From assembly GCF_014750655.1 (NCBI RefSeq), contig NZ_JABBXD010000010.1, positions 56,682-120,681 on the forward strand: 64,000 nt of DNA. The letters run 5' to 3'. Source of the DNA: Salinimonas profundi (lineage in GTDB: Bacteria; Pseudomonadota; Gammaproteobacteria; Enterobacterales; Alteromonadaceae). The notes beneath the pieces are model-generated. The model ran no database searches and had not been told where the DNA came from. It saw only the letters and a list, made by a program, of their open reading frames with translations. The translations under genes and the position numbers were made by a program. How positions within the stretch are numbered: the first letter of the stretch is position 1; each line of letters starts with the position of its first letter. This document shows positions 19,254 through 27,397 of this stretch, piece after piece.

Positions 19254-19772
19254 TCATTCACGGTGACTGACCCCCTGCAATAGTTTTTGAGAGCACGATG
19301 CGCCGTGCAATACAGAAATATCTCCGGTTGTTTCCAGTACCACCGCTCGTACCTCAGACATCTCCAGAACATTGGCCTCCCGAAGCTTTGCCATAAGATC
19401 ACTTTTGGCAACCCGAGTCTGTCGTAGCGCTTGTTCAATAATTTCACCATCACGCATCAACAGCACGGGCTGGTTCTGCATCACAGATTCAAAAGTATCT
19501 GATGCTTTACGTGCGCGTGCTGTGGAGTATTGCACAACAAACAATGTCATCATTGCCACCGCAGACTGACCAAAAGACAACCAGCTCTGTGACTGGCTTG
19601 CGCCTGCCAGAAGCGACCCGACGGCAACGGTCATAACAAAATCAAAATTGGTCATTTTTGAAAATGAGCGCAAGCCATTTATCCGAACCAATACAACGAC
19701 CCAGCACATTGCCAGCGAGGTCAGTAGCAATCCTTTCAAAAGCATGTCGAGCACAGAATTATCTGTAAACAC
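19254..19772 (-). CDS. DUF421 (YetF-like) membrane protein
   Basis: 172 residues from a GTG start with AAGGA nine bases upstream. Two or three N-terminal membrane helices are followed by RINGLRSFSKMTNFDFVMTVAVGSLL, the DUF421 signature, and a cytoplasmic domain with QPVLLMRDGEIIEQALRQTRVAKSDLMAKLREANV. The family is widespread, of unknown biochemical role and sometimes linked to spore or stress functions. Monocistronic here, next to a stress-type dehydrogenase on the same strand. Confidence 0.88.
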   Translation of the reverse strand: MFTDNSVLDMLLKGLLLTSLAMCWVVVLVRINGLRSFSKMTNFDFVMTVAVGSLLAGASQSQSWLSFGQSAVAMMTLFVVQYSTARARKASDTFESVMQNQPVLLMRDGEIIEQALRQTRVAKSDLMAKLREANVLEMSEVRAVVLETTGDISVLHGASCSQKLLQGVSHRE

Positions 19773-19838
19773 TTAGTAGTATCCTTAAACGTGTATTGAT
19801 GAGGTTAGTGACATGGTAAATTTTTTGTGCGGATAGAA

Positions 19839-20741
19839 TCAGGGGAGGTGCTCACCGCCTGTCACACCCATAATCTCTGCGGTAATATAACTGGATTCCT
19901 GTGATGCTAAAAAGACATAAACAGGCGCAAGTTCTGCCGGCTGACCTGGTCGGCCCATTGGCACATGCTCCCCAAATCCTTCGACTTTTTCCGGTGGCTG
20001 ACCACCGCTTTGCTGGATCGGCGTCCAAACCGGGCCCGGTGCGACGCCGTTCACACGGATACCTTTCTCTATGAGCATTTTCGCGCAAGCTTTAGTGAAA
20101 GAGGTGATCGCACCTTTTGTAGACGCGTAGTCAAGCAGCCCCGCTGAAGGCTGATACGATTGAATCGAGGTAGAGTTAATAATGCTGGCTCCCGCAGGCA
20201 TATGTCTGGCGGCAGCTTTGGTAATCCAAAACATACCAAATACGTTAGTTTCAAAAGTACTGGTGAACTGTTCCGATGATAAATCTTCAAGCGTTTCAGC
20301 AAAGATCTGCTTTCCTGCATTATTCACTAATATATCAAGGCCGCCTAAAAATTCGACAGCGTTGTCTACCAGCGACTCGCAAAACGTCTCTTTTCGGATA
20401 TCTCCAATGATTGCTTCGCCCCTGACGCCGGCGTTTCTAATCATGGCCAGCGTGGTATCGCCGTCTTCCTTTTCACTTTCAAGAAAATTGATAACCACGT
20501 CAGCACCTTCTCTGGCAAAAGCGAGCGCCACAGCGCGACCGATACCTGAATCGCCGCCAGTTATGAGGGCTTTACGGCCCTGCAGACGCTTGTTGCCCTG
20601 ATAGCTGTCTTCGCCGTGATCAGCCTTTGGGTAAAGCTTGCTATCTAAAGCGGGATCGGGTTGATTTTCATTATGTTGTGTTTTACCAGGTGGATACTGA
20701 TGACGAGGATCCTGCATCGAATACTGATTAGTCTGACTCAT
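19839..20741 (-). CDS. Short-chain dehydrogenase/reductase (YghA / general-stress type)
   Basis: 300 residues. The N-terminal extension MSQTNQYSMQDPRHQYPPG is typical of the YghA / YhdF group. The cofactor motif is ALITGGDSGIGRAVALAF; NNAGKQ follows, and the catalytic Ser and Tyr-x-x-x-Lys are in INSTSIQSYQPSAGLLDYASTKG. The C-terminal LASQESSYITAEIMGVTGG is the family end. It reduces or oxidises an unknown alcohol or aldehyde with NAD(P). Members are often stress-induced; a DUF7218 gene lies divergent from it. Confidence 0.92.
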   Translation of the reverse strand: MSQTNQYSMQDPRHQYPPGKTQHNENQPDPALDSKLYPKADHGEDSYQGNKRLQGRKALITGGDSGIGRAVALAFAREGADVVINFLESEKEDGDTTLAMIRNAGVRGEAIIGDIRKETFCESLVDNAVEFLGGLDILVNNAGKQIFAETLEDLSSEQFTSTFETNVFGMFWITKAAARHMPAGASIINSTSIQSYQPSAGLLDYASTKGAITSFTKACAKMLIEKGIRVNGVAPGPVWTPIQQSGGQPPEKVEGFGEHVPMGRPGQPAELAPVYVFLASQESSYITAEIMGVTGGEHLP

Positions 20742-21054
20742 TGAATAATCTCTCTAAAAAAGAAATGAAAAGAATTAAGTGCAGATTCCGTTCCTGATAA
20801 CACACATATGGCAGTAACAAACCAATTGTCCAAAGCATGGGGGCTGGAGGATAAAGCGCGTGTGCAAAGGTAGTGATAGTTAATGACAACAGTATGGTGC
20901 TCACAAGAATACAGTAGGAAAACCTTCTAAAGGTGCGACATAAATTTCATACTTAAAGGCGAAATGTAGAACTCCTCTTTTCCCTCGTGCGTACTTTCTA
21001 CTTAGGTAAGCACAATGCATGACACGTAAACGAAATTTGAATGGGGTTTATAAA
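20742..21054 (+). promoter_or_regulatory. Divergent spacer with a candidate stress promoter
   Basis: No gene is seen in this 313-bp spacer between the dehydrogenase and the DUF7218 gene. At 20948-20954 CATACTT followed by AAA resembles the sigma-S -10 (CTATACTT), about 100 bp upstream of the DUF7218 start. A stress-induced promoter is plausible but unproven. Confidence 0.35.
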
Positions 21055-21318
21055 ATGGCAAAAGATCACGGTAAGCAGATCAAAAATGACGATACTTACG
21101 AAGAGCTCAGAGATCAGGGCTATAGCAAGGAAAAATCAGCAAGAATTGCCAATGCGCAGGCTAACTCAGACCAGCATCCTTCAGAAAAAGGCGGCAAAGG
21201 CAAAAAATACGAAAAGCGTACGAAACAGGCGCTTTATGACAAAGCGAAAGAAGTCGGTATAGAAGGACGGTCAAAAATGTCTAAAGATGAGCTTATCGAC
21301 GCCCTGCGAAATCATTAA
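21055..21318 (+). CDS. DUF7218 / Rho N-terminal-like small basic protein
   Basis: 87 residues from the ATG at 21055; a longer frame starting at 21019 has no ribosome site. The N-terminal half (HGKQIKNDDTYEELRDQGYSKEKSARIANAQ) and a lysine-glycine linker lead to a SAP/Rho-N-like tail (LYDKAKEVGIEGRSKMSKDELIDALRNH). Such tails bind nucleic acid in some proteins. The family occurs beside stress genes in many Gammaproteobacteria. Role unknown. Confidence 0.8.
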   Translation: MAKDHGKQIKNDDTYEELRDQGYSKEKSARIANAQANSDQHPSEKGGKGKKYEKRTKQALYDKAKEVGIEGRSKMSKDELIDALRNH

Positions 21319-21328
21319 GGGTGTAGGT

Positions 21329-22312
21329 TTACCAGCGCGATAAAATTTGTTGATAAACCTCTTCATCCAGCAAACTCGGACGCAGAACAGGTGTGACGTC
21401 GCTCATCAGACCGAGAGCCCCCTGCCAGTCTGATGCAGTTTCACCATTGATATAAAAGGTGGACGCATCAGAGACGCTACTCGTATCGAGCGGATAGGCC
21501 AGCGTCAGAGCGCTCGCTTCAAGCTTGGGGTGAGTAACAGCGCGACTGGTGATGAACTCAGCAGTTCCATCACCGTCTATATCTTTAGTCAACCAGGCGA
21601 CGTTAAGCAGTTCATTGAAGGTACCATCATTTTGCATTTCATCAATTGTTGAATTAAATGCTTCAACTACTGCCTGATTACCTTCCCCTGATGACATTGC
21701 CAGGCGAAAGCCAGCTGTAATCAAAGGTACTTTTGAAAAGTGCAGAAGTTGCTCGCCTTCGCTTCTTAATAAACGATTAAATTCATCCACTAACAAGCGT
21801 GACGACATCAGATAATAAGAGCGATCATCTGCAAGTTGCTTGAAAGCATCAAAGGTAGAGGGATTTCTGGCCCATTTGATATCTTTAATCAGGCGGACTT
21901 TATCGGTATTGGCAAACCGGTTTTCTATAGCAACACGACGGTCCATCAGGTGCTCAATTTCAGCAACGGAGATGACCGCTTCATGCTTACTGATTGCGAA
22001 CAGATAAAGCGGCAGATAGGGCTTTGAATACAGGAATGCAGACTTTTTCTCGTCAAGATCGACAAATGCATAATGACCATCGATTTTCCCACTGAGCAGA
22101 CCGCTACCCAAAAATGCCGGTCGCATTACCTCAAGTGTCACATCCTGCTCCATGCGAGAAAAAGCTTCGCGCATGATCGCATTAATCCGAGCGGGCTTGT
22201 CACCGTCATCAATAAAGGTGGGCAATTGCGCTGCGCCCAGCTTGATCTCAGCACCTGCCACGGAACTGAACAAGCCCAGTATCATACACATACATACCGT
22301 TAAACCACGCAC
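21329..22312 (-). CDS. Periplasmic solute-binding (family 3-like) protein
   Basis: About 327 residues from the GTG at 22312 (AGGTGAG upstream), which gives a clean signal peptide ending FSSVAGA; an ATG at 22354 would add 14 polar residues. The mature protein has the two-lobed substrate-binding layout of SBP family 3 (LGAAQLPTFIDDGDKPARINAIMREAFSRM near the start, and FNSTIDEMQNDGTFNELLNVAW late). No permease or ATPase gene adjoins it, so it may be a sensor or an orphan binding protein. A C-terminal segment follows with a DIDGDGTAEF loop that could bind calcium. Confidence 0.75.
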   Translation of the reverse strand: MRGLTVCMCMILGLFSSVAGAEIKLGAAQLPTFIDDGDKPARINAIMREAFSRMEQDVTLEVMRPAFLGSGLLSGKIDGHYAFVDLDEKKSAFLYSKPYLPLYLFAISKHEAVISVAEIEHLMDRRVAIENRFANTDKVRLIKDIKWARNPSTFDAFKQLADDRSYYLMSSRLLVDEFNRLLRSEGEQLLHFSKVPLITAGFRLAMSSGEGNQAVVEAFNSTIDEMQNDGTFNELLNVAWLTKDIDGDGTAEFITSRAVTHPKLEASALTLAYPLDTSSVSDASTFYINGETASDWQGALGLMSDVTPVLRPSLLDEEVYQQILSRW

Positions 22313-22411
22313 AGACTCACCTTTATCGTTATTTGTGTTAATTCTTACACTCATGTTCAGTGTAGCGGTTTTCGATGACCGATAGCAAAAAAGACGAGTT
22401 AAAAGAATGAA

Positions 22412-22440
22412 ATAAAAAAGCCGCCTCTAAGGGCGGCTTC
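22412..22440 (-). terminator. Rho-independent terminator after the M28 peptidase gene
   Basis: Stem AAGCCGCC with GGGCGGCTT around a TCTAA loop, and a T run on the minus strand (A6 at 22413-22418 on the plus strand). It lies five bases beyond the stop of the peptidase gene. Confidence 0.85.
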
Positions 22441-22444
22441 GTCG

Positions 22445-23812
22445 TTATTCGCCGAAACTGCCGGCTGCGCCGGGAAATACCACCGGACTTTCATAGCCGT
22501 CTTTACTGACGCTTGCTACGCCGAAGAAGTAGTTGTCGATAACCACATTCTCGAGCGTGAACTCGTTGACGTTACCTACAAACTTACTGTACTGCCATTG
22601 CGGAGCATCCGTATAGCGCCAGTATATCTTGTAGCCGGCCAGTTGCGGGTTTTGGTTACTATCAAGGCCGTTCCATCGCAGTGTCGTAGAGGGTTTTACT
22701 GCGCCTTCAATCTGTACGTCAGCGGGTGGTGCAGGGGCCCAGGACATGGCGGCCAGGCTCACCGCATTTAATGAAGTCAGTTTCGCGGCATACTCAAAAT
22801 TGACACCATCAAGCGTATCACCGTACTCAACGCCGTTTTCCGTGCGAAGATCCTGATGCTGGCGCTCGTAATTTTCGTTGGTTTCCATGATACGAATACC
22901 CGGATAACCAAGGTCATTGAACGGGCGGTGATGACCGCCACGACCATAGCGGTCCAGGCGATAAACAACCATTGTATCTAAGTTGGGGATGAACTGATCG
23001 GCAAGCTTATCGATATAACGAGCCAGATTACGTGACGGTGAGTCAACCTCACCTCCGGTAAATCGGCGAGTCGTGGCTTCCTCGTCAGTTTCGGTCACGC
23101 GTGTGCCTTCAGCAAACAGACGGGCGGTTGTATTATTGATGACGCCATTGACCCCTTCAATATTGCCAATCATATCGTTGTTTAAAACCGCTTTAAGACG
23201 CCAGTTCTCTTCCTGCGCTTTCTTTGCCAGAATTTTGCCACCAAACAGGCCCTGCTCTTCACCGGAAAGAGCCGCATAAACAATACTGCCATTAAATTTA
23301 TACTGGCTCAGTACTCTGGCAGCTTCCAGTGTACCAGCCACACCAGAGGCATTATCATTGGCACCAGGCGAATCAGAGGTTGCGTCCATCACGTCAGATA
23401 CCCGTGAGTCAATATCACCTGACATCAGCACGTAGCGATCAGGATCGGTAGTGCCACGCTGAATCGCCACAACATTGACGACCTCAGTGGCTTCGGGAAT
23501 GCGCTTTTCACCGCTGATGGTGTCACCTACGAACATGACTTCAAGACAGCCGCCACATTCTTTTGATATGGCTTCAAATTCCTGTTTGATCCAGCGGCGG
23601 GCTGCACCGATGCCGCGGGTGTCAGACTCAGTTTCAGATAAGGTATGACGGGTACCAAAGCCCACCAGTTTTTCAATGTCCTGCTCAATCCGATCAGCGG
23701 ATACATCCGCAACAATGTCATGAAGCTTGTCAGTATCTTTTGCCTGGGCAGAAGATAGAGTGAGAGGCAAGGTAAGTAGTGCTGCAGCGGTTACGCTGAG
23801 GCGTGGTTTCAT
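22445..23812 (-). CDS. Secreted M28-family metallopeptidase with fibronectin-like C-terminus
   Basis: 455 residues with a signal peptide (AAALLTLPLTLSSAQA). The di-zinc aminopeptidase core is visible: DSPGANDNASGVAG (bridging Asp), ALSGEEQGLFGG (catalytic Glu pair), NNDMIGN, and RGGHHRPFNDLGYPGIRI (His ligand). Residues from about 365 on (PPADVQIEGAVKPSTTLRWNG to the end) look like a fibronectin type III domain. Likely an extracellular or periplasmic aminopeptidase. AGGAGC precedes the ATG; own terminator. Confidence 0.92.
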   Translation of the reverse strand: MKPRLSVTAAALLTLPLTLSSAQAKDTDKLHDIVADVSADRIEQDIEKLVGFGTRHTLSETESDTRGIGAARRWIKQEFEAISKECGGCLEVMFVGDTISGEKRIPEATEVVNVVAIQRGTTDPDRYVLMSGDIDSRVSDVMDATSDSPGANDNASGVAGTLEAARVLSQYKFNGSIVYAALSGEEQGLFGGKILAKKAQEENWRLKAVLNNDMIGNIEGVNGVINNTTARLFAEGTRVTETDEEATTRRFTGGEVDSPSRNLARYIDKLADQFIPNLDTMVVYRLDRYGRGGHHRPFNDLGYPGIRIMETNENYERQHQDLRTENGVEYGDTLDGVNFEYAAKLTSLNAVSLAAMSWAPAPPADVQIEGAVKPSTTLRWNGLDSNQNPQLAGYKIYWRYTDAPQWQYSKFVGNVNEFTLENVVIDNYFFGVASVSKDGYESPVVFPGAAGSFGE

Positions 23813-23872
23813 GAGTGCTCCTTCAAAGCTTGTTATGTCACCACGCCTTATAATTATTGAGGTGGCGTGGTG

Positions 23873-24568
23873 TTAGATAAAGGCGTATGCATCACCGAAT
23901 AACTGATCATCAGGCAGCTTTCGCTCATAGAAATCATCTCTGGCCGCTTTGGCCATTTCAAATCTGCCGGCGATGTATACCTGCTTGTCCGATAAATCGG
24001 TATAGTCTGCTAATACGGCATGATGTACCCAACCGGTTCTTCCCTGCCAGTTTTCATCGGCGTATTCCACGACCGGGATAAACGAAAACTGTTCGTTTTC
24101 TTCAGCCATACTGGTCAATTCGTCGAACAAGTACAAATCTTCTTTATTTCTGCCGCCCCAGTAAAGGGTAACCGGCGTGTGCGGATGGTCCTTCAACGAT
24201 TGCTGCAATATCGAGTAAGCATAGGAAAAACCTGTTCCGCCGGCGATCAGGATCATCGGCTTACCATTTGACTGCAGGTGTGCCTCACCATGACCACCGC
24301 TTATCGTAATTTCACCTTCACTTTTCATACGCTCAAGCACTTCACTGGCGTAAGCGTTATTCTCATCAGCCCCGATATGCAATTCTATCTGCTGATTATT
24401 GTATGCCGCATTGGCAATTGAGAAGGGGCGCTTGTCGGTTTCTCCCATATGCACCAGTACATACTGACCTGCATAAAAGTCGACCGGGCTGGCGGGCGTT
24501 AACACAACTTTGTAAACCGCTTCGGTCAACGGCGTGATGGCGTCAACCTGACATAAAATATCTGACAT
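23873..24568 (-). CDS. fre: NAD(P)H-flavin reductase Fre
   Basis: 231 residues. The flavin-binding motif is RPFSIAN; the NAD(P) part has GKPMILIAGGTGFSYAYSIL and YWGGRNKEDLY; the end is YERKLPDDQLFGDAYAFI, as in E. coli Fre. It reduces free FMN or FAD, which feeds UbiX/UbiD-type prenyl-FMN chemistry and iron reduction. It follows ubiD by about 40 bp, the same order as in E. coli. Confidence 0.95.
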   Translation of the reverse strand: MSDILCQVDAITPLTEAVYKVVLTPASPVDFYAGQYVLVHMGETDKRPFSIANAAYNNQQIELHIGADENNAYASEVLERMKSEGEITISGGHGEAHLQSNGKPMILIAGGTGFSYAYSILQQSLKDHPHTPVTLYWGGRNKEDLYLFDELTSMAEENEQFSFIPVVEYADENWQGRTGWVHHAVLADYTDLSDKQVYIAGRFEMAKAARDDFYERKLPDDQLFGDAYAFI

Positions 24569-24607
24569 GTACTCTCTTCTTAACTGAATTCGCTTAACGA
24601 TGGCGAG

Positions 24608-26077
24608 CTAGTCCATGATACCAAGCTCATTCCAGATGTCATCCACGCGCTGTTTGACATCATCGTCCATGAGAATGGGTTCGCCCCATTCGCGATTGGT
24701 TTCACCGGGCATTTTATTCGTTGCATCCATGCCCATCTTAGAACCTAAGCCTGAAACCGGCGATGCAAAATCAAGATAGTCGATGGGGGTGTTCTCCACC
24801 ATCACCGTATCACGAGCAGGATCCATACGAGTAGTAATGGCCCAGATCACGTCGTTCCAATCACGGGCATTCACATCGTCATCGCATACAATGACAAACT
24901 TGGTGTACATGAACTGACGTAAAAAAGACCACACGCCCATCATGACGCGTTTGGCGTGCCCGGGGTATTGCTTCTTCATCGTGACTACCGCCATACGATA
25001 GGAACAGCCTTCTGGCGGCAGATAAAAGTCGACAATTTCCGGAAACTGTTTTTGCAGAATGGGCACAAACACCTCATTCAGGGCAACGCCCAGAATGGCG
25101 GGCTCATCCGGCGGACGGCCTGTGTAGGTAGAATGATAAATAGGCTGTTTGCGATGCGTGATATGGGTAACGGTGAATACCGGAAAGGTGTCTACCTCAT
25201 TATAGTAGCCGGTATGATCGCCGTAGGGTCCTTCGGGCGCTGTCTCGTTCTGGTCGATGTAGCCCTCAAGAACAATCTCGGCACTGGCCGGAACCTGCAG
25301 GTCATTACTGACTGATTTTACTACCTCGGTTTTGTCACCCCGCAGTAAACCGGCAAATGCATATTCTGACAAGGTGTCAGGCACCGGTGTCACCGCCCCC
25401 AGTATGGTGGCCGGATCGGCGCCAAGAGCAACCGAAACCGGGTAGGGCTCGCCGGGATGTTCCTGACACCACTCGCGAAAATCCAGCGCGCCGCCGCGAT
25501 GAGAAAGCCAGCGCATGATAAGCTTATTTTTACCCAGCAGCTGTTGGCGGTAAATACCCAGGTTCTGGCGCTTTTTATGCGGCCCCCGGGTGATGGTCAG
25601 GCCCCACGTAATAAGCGGTGCTGCATCGCCCGGCCAGCAGCGCTGAATGGGCAAACTGGTTAAATCCACCTCATCACCGCTGACTACAACTTCCTGACAA
25701 GGGGCCTTTCGCACTTCCTTGGCAGGCATATTTAACACCTGTTTGAAAACCGGCAGTTTGCTCCACAAATCCTTTATGCCTTTAGGCGGCTCAGGCTCTT
25801 TCAGATACGCCAGCAGCTTACCTACCTCGCGCAGTGCATGAACACTGTCCTGCCCCATGCCCAGCGCAACCCGCTCGGGTGTACCAAACAGGTTAGCCAA
25901 TACCGGTATGTTGCTACCCTTAGGATTTTCAAATAACAGGGCAGGGCCCCCGGCACGTAATGTGCGATCAGCAATTTCGGTCATTTCCAGGTTGGTATCT
26001 ATTTCCCGGGAGATCCGCTTTAACTGCCCCTGAGCTTCCAGTTTGGCAATAAAGTCACGCAGGTCTTTGTATTTCAT
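24608..26077 (-). CDS. ubiD: 4-hydroxy-3-polyprenylbenzoate decarboxylase UbiD
   Basis: 489 residues from the ATG at 26077 ([22 protein letters not shown]), the standard UbiD start; the frame extends 20 codons further without need. Key segments are [27 protein letters not shown] (the Glu/Arg region that binds prenylated FMN) and [17 protein letters not shown]. The enzyme decarboxylates octaprenyl-hydroxybenzoate in ubiquinone synthesis. Adjacent to fre. Confidence 0.97.
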   Translation of the reverse strand: MKYKDLRDFIAKLEAQGQLKRISREIDTNLEMTEIADRTLRAGGPALLFENPKGSNIPVLANLFGTPERVALGMGQDSVHALREVGKLLAYLKEPEPPKGIKDLWSKLPVFKQVLNMPAKEVRKAPCQEVVVSGDEVDLTSLPIQRCWPGDAAPLITWGLTITRGPHKKRQNLGIYRQQLLGKNKLIMRWLSHRGGALDFREWCQEHPGEPYPVSVALGADPATILGAVTPVPDTLSEYAFAGLLRGDKTEVVKSVSNDLQVPASAEIVLEGYIDQNETAPEGPYGDHTGYYNEVDTFPVFTVTHITHRKQPIYHSTYTGRPPDEPAILGVALNEVFVPILQKQFPEIVDFYLPPEGCSYRMAVVTMKKQYPGHAKRVMMGVWSFLRQFMYTKFVIVCDDDVNARDWNDVIWAITTRMDPARDTVMVENTPIDYLDFASPVSGLGSKMGMDATNKMPGETNREWGEPILMDDDVKQRVDDIWNELGIMD

Positions 26078-26279
26078 GAGTATCAAACGGTCTTTTTGTT
26101 CTTTAAGGTTGGCTGCAGTATACATCATACTTTGCATAAGATTCAGTGCGAACCAGCGTGGGCAAAAAAACGAATTGCACAGTATTTTCGCTGGACACCG
26201 ATACAGAAAGGGTGTGAGATAGGCGATGCGTGGTATTTTGCTGATACCGCTTTAATGACTGTCTTACCGAGGAGACGCT

Positions 26280-26525
26280 ATGAGTACTTTTGATAATGCC
26301 ATGACCGAAGAACTCAATCTGTTATTAAAATTTCCCAGCGACAGCTTTATGCAAGGGTTGAAAATACATCACGACGCCAGCAATGCTATCGTTAATGCTG
26401 CTCAGCGCTTGTATACCAAGGGGCTTATCACCCAGCCTGATGGTGGCTACCTGACAGATCTGGGTATTGATGTGGCAGATCATGCCCGCAAAGTTTTCAG
26501 CGCGCTGTTTTCAAAACTTAATTAA
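26280..26525 (+). CDS. TIGR02647-family small protein
   Basis: 81 residues. FPSDSFMQGLKIHHDASNAIVNAAQRLYTKGLITQPDGGYLTDLGIDVADHA is characteristic of the TIGR02647 family, a small conserved protein of unknown role found in Gammaproteobacteria. It looks like a winged-helix fold, so DNA binding is possible. GAGGAGA precedes the ATG. Confidence 0.85.
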   Translation: MSTFDNAMTEELNLLLKFPSDSFMQGLKIHHDASNAIVNAAQRLYTKGLITQPDGGYLTDLGIDVADHARKVFSALFSKLN

Positions 26526-26601
26526 CGGCTAATTTCCTGCTTCAGATTTACCCGCTATTGCCGATAGCAATAAGGCAAAACGTTCAGATTTCGGGTCAGC
26601 T

Positions 26602-27219
26602 ATGATAAAGCAGTTAATCATTCTTACGTTCGCCCTGCTGTGTGCAGGGTCGGTACATGCTCAGCAGTTAAAAGCCGTTCAGCTTTATACGCAAAATGAG
26701 CTGATAACACTGATCAATGCTAATGCGCATCTTGATCGTGTTGTTGCTGACCGCTGTCAGTTAGTGCAGGACATAGAAGCGCACGCTGAGGTGTTAAAAG
26801 AACCTGCTTATCAGTTCCTGTGGGGAGACATGCTGGCCTGGGGCGTTTGTGTAGACGCTGAGCCCGAGCGTGGCATTAAATTCATGCGCAGTGCCGCGCA
26901 GCAGGGCTTGCCCGCCGCACTTGAACAACTGGGCCGTTACTATGCCACCGGTAAGCTGGTGCAGCAGGATAATCAGCGGGCTGTAATTTACCTCAGAGAA
27001 GCCGCTGCACTGGGCAATTTAAATGCGCAGTTGCAATTAGTGAAGCTGTTCATTGACGGGCATGGCAGCCCGTATGATTATGAAGATGCCTATCGCTGGC
27101 TATTTAATGCAGTGACTGACAATAAAAACACGCACGCCAAAATTGACCGCTATCTCGACCGGCTGGAACAGCTCATGCACCCTAAAGCGGTACGAAACGC
27201 CCGCCAGGTTGTCTATTAA
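26602..27219 (+). CDS. motX: Sodium-type polar flagellar motor protein MotX
   Basis: 205 residues with a signal peptide (ILTFALLCAGSVHA). The mature protein has the MotX pattern: VQLYTQNELITLINANAHLDRVVADRCQLVQDIEA, FLWGDMLAWGVCVD, then Sel1-like repeats (GLPAALEQLGRYYATGKLVQQDNQRAVIYLREAAALGNLNAQLQLVKLF). The two cysteines of CQLVQD and WGVCVD probably form a disulfide. MotX forms the periplasmic T-ring with MotY and holds the PomAB stator. Monocistronic, away from other flagellar genes. Confidence 0.93.
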   Translation: MIKQLIILTFALLCAGSVHAQQLKAVQLYTQNELITLINANAHLDRVVADRCQLVQDIEAHAEVLKEPAYQFLWGDMLAWGVCVDAEPERGIKFMRSAAQQGLPAALEQLGRYYATGKLVQQDNQRAVIYLREAAALGNLNAQLQLVKLFIDGHGSPYDYEDAYRWLFNAVTDNKNTHAKIDRYLDRLEQLMHPKAVRNARQVVY

Positions 27220-27397
27220 GCGTATCGATCTTCCCCGCTTCGCCCTCAGTAAAAGCCAGATAAGTCGGTAAAGACAGAATTTTGTGACGGCGTATCGTTA
27301 ACGATGCGCCGGATAAGCCGTGTTTTCACGCTGATAACTGTTATACTGGCGCCATACTTTATTTATTGAACTACATCAAGGGCGAAAGACGAACTGC

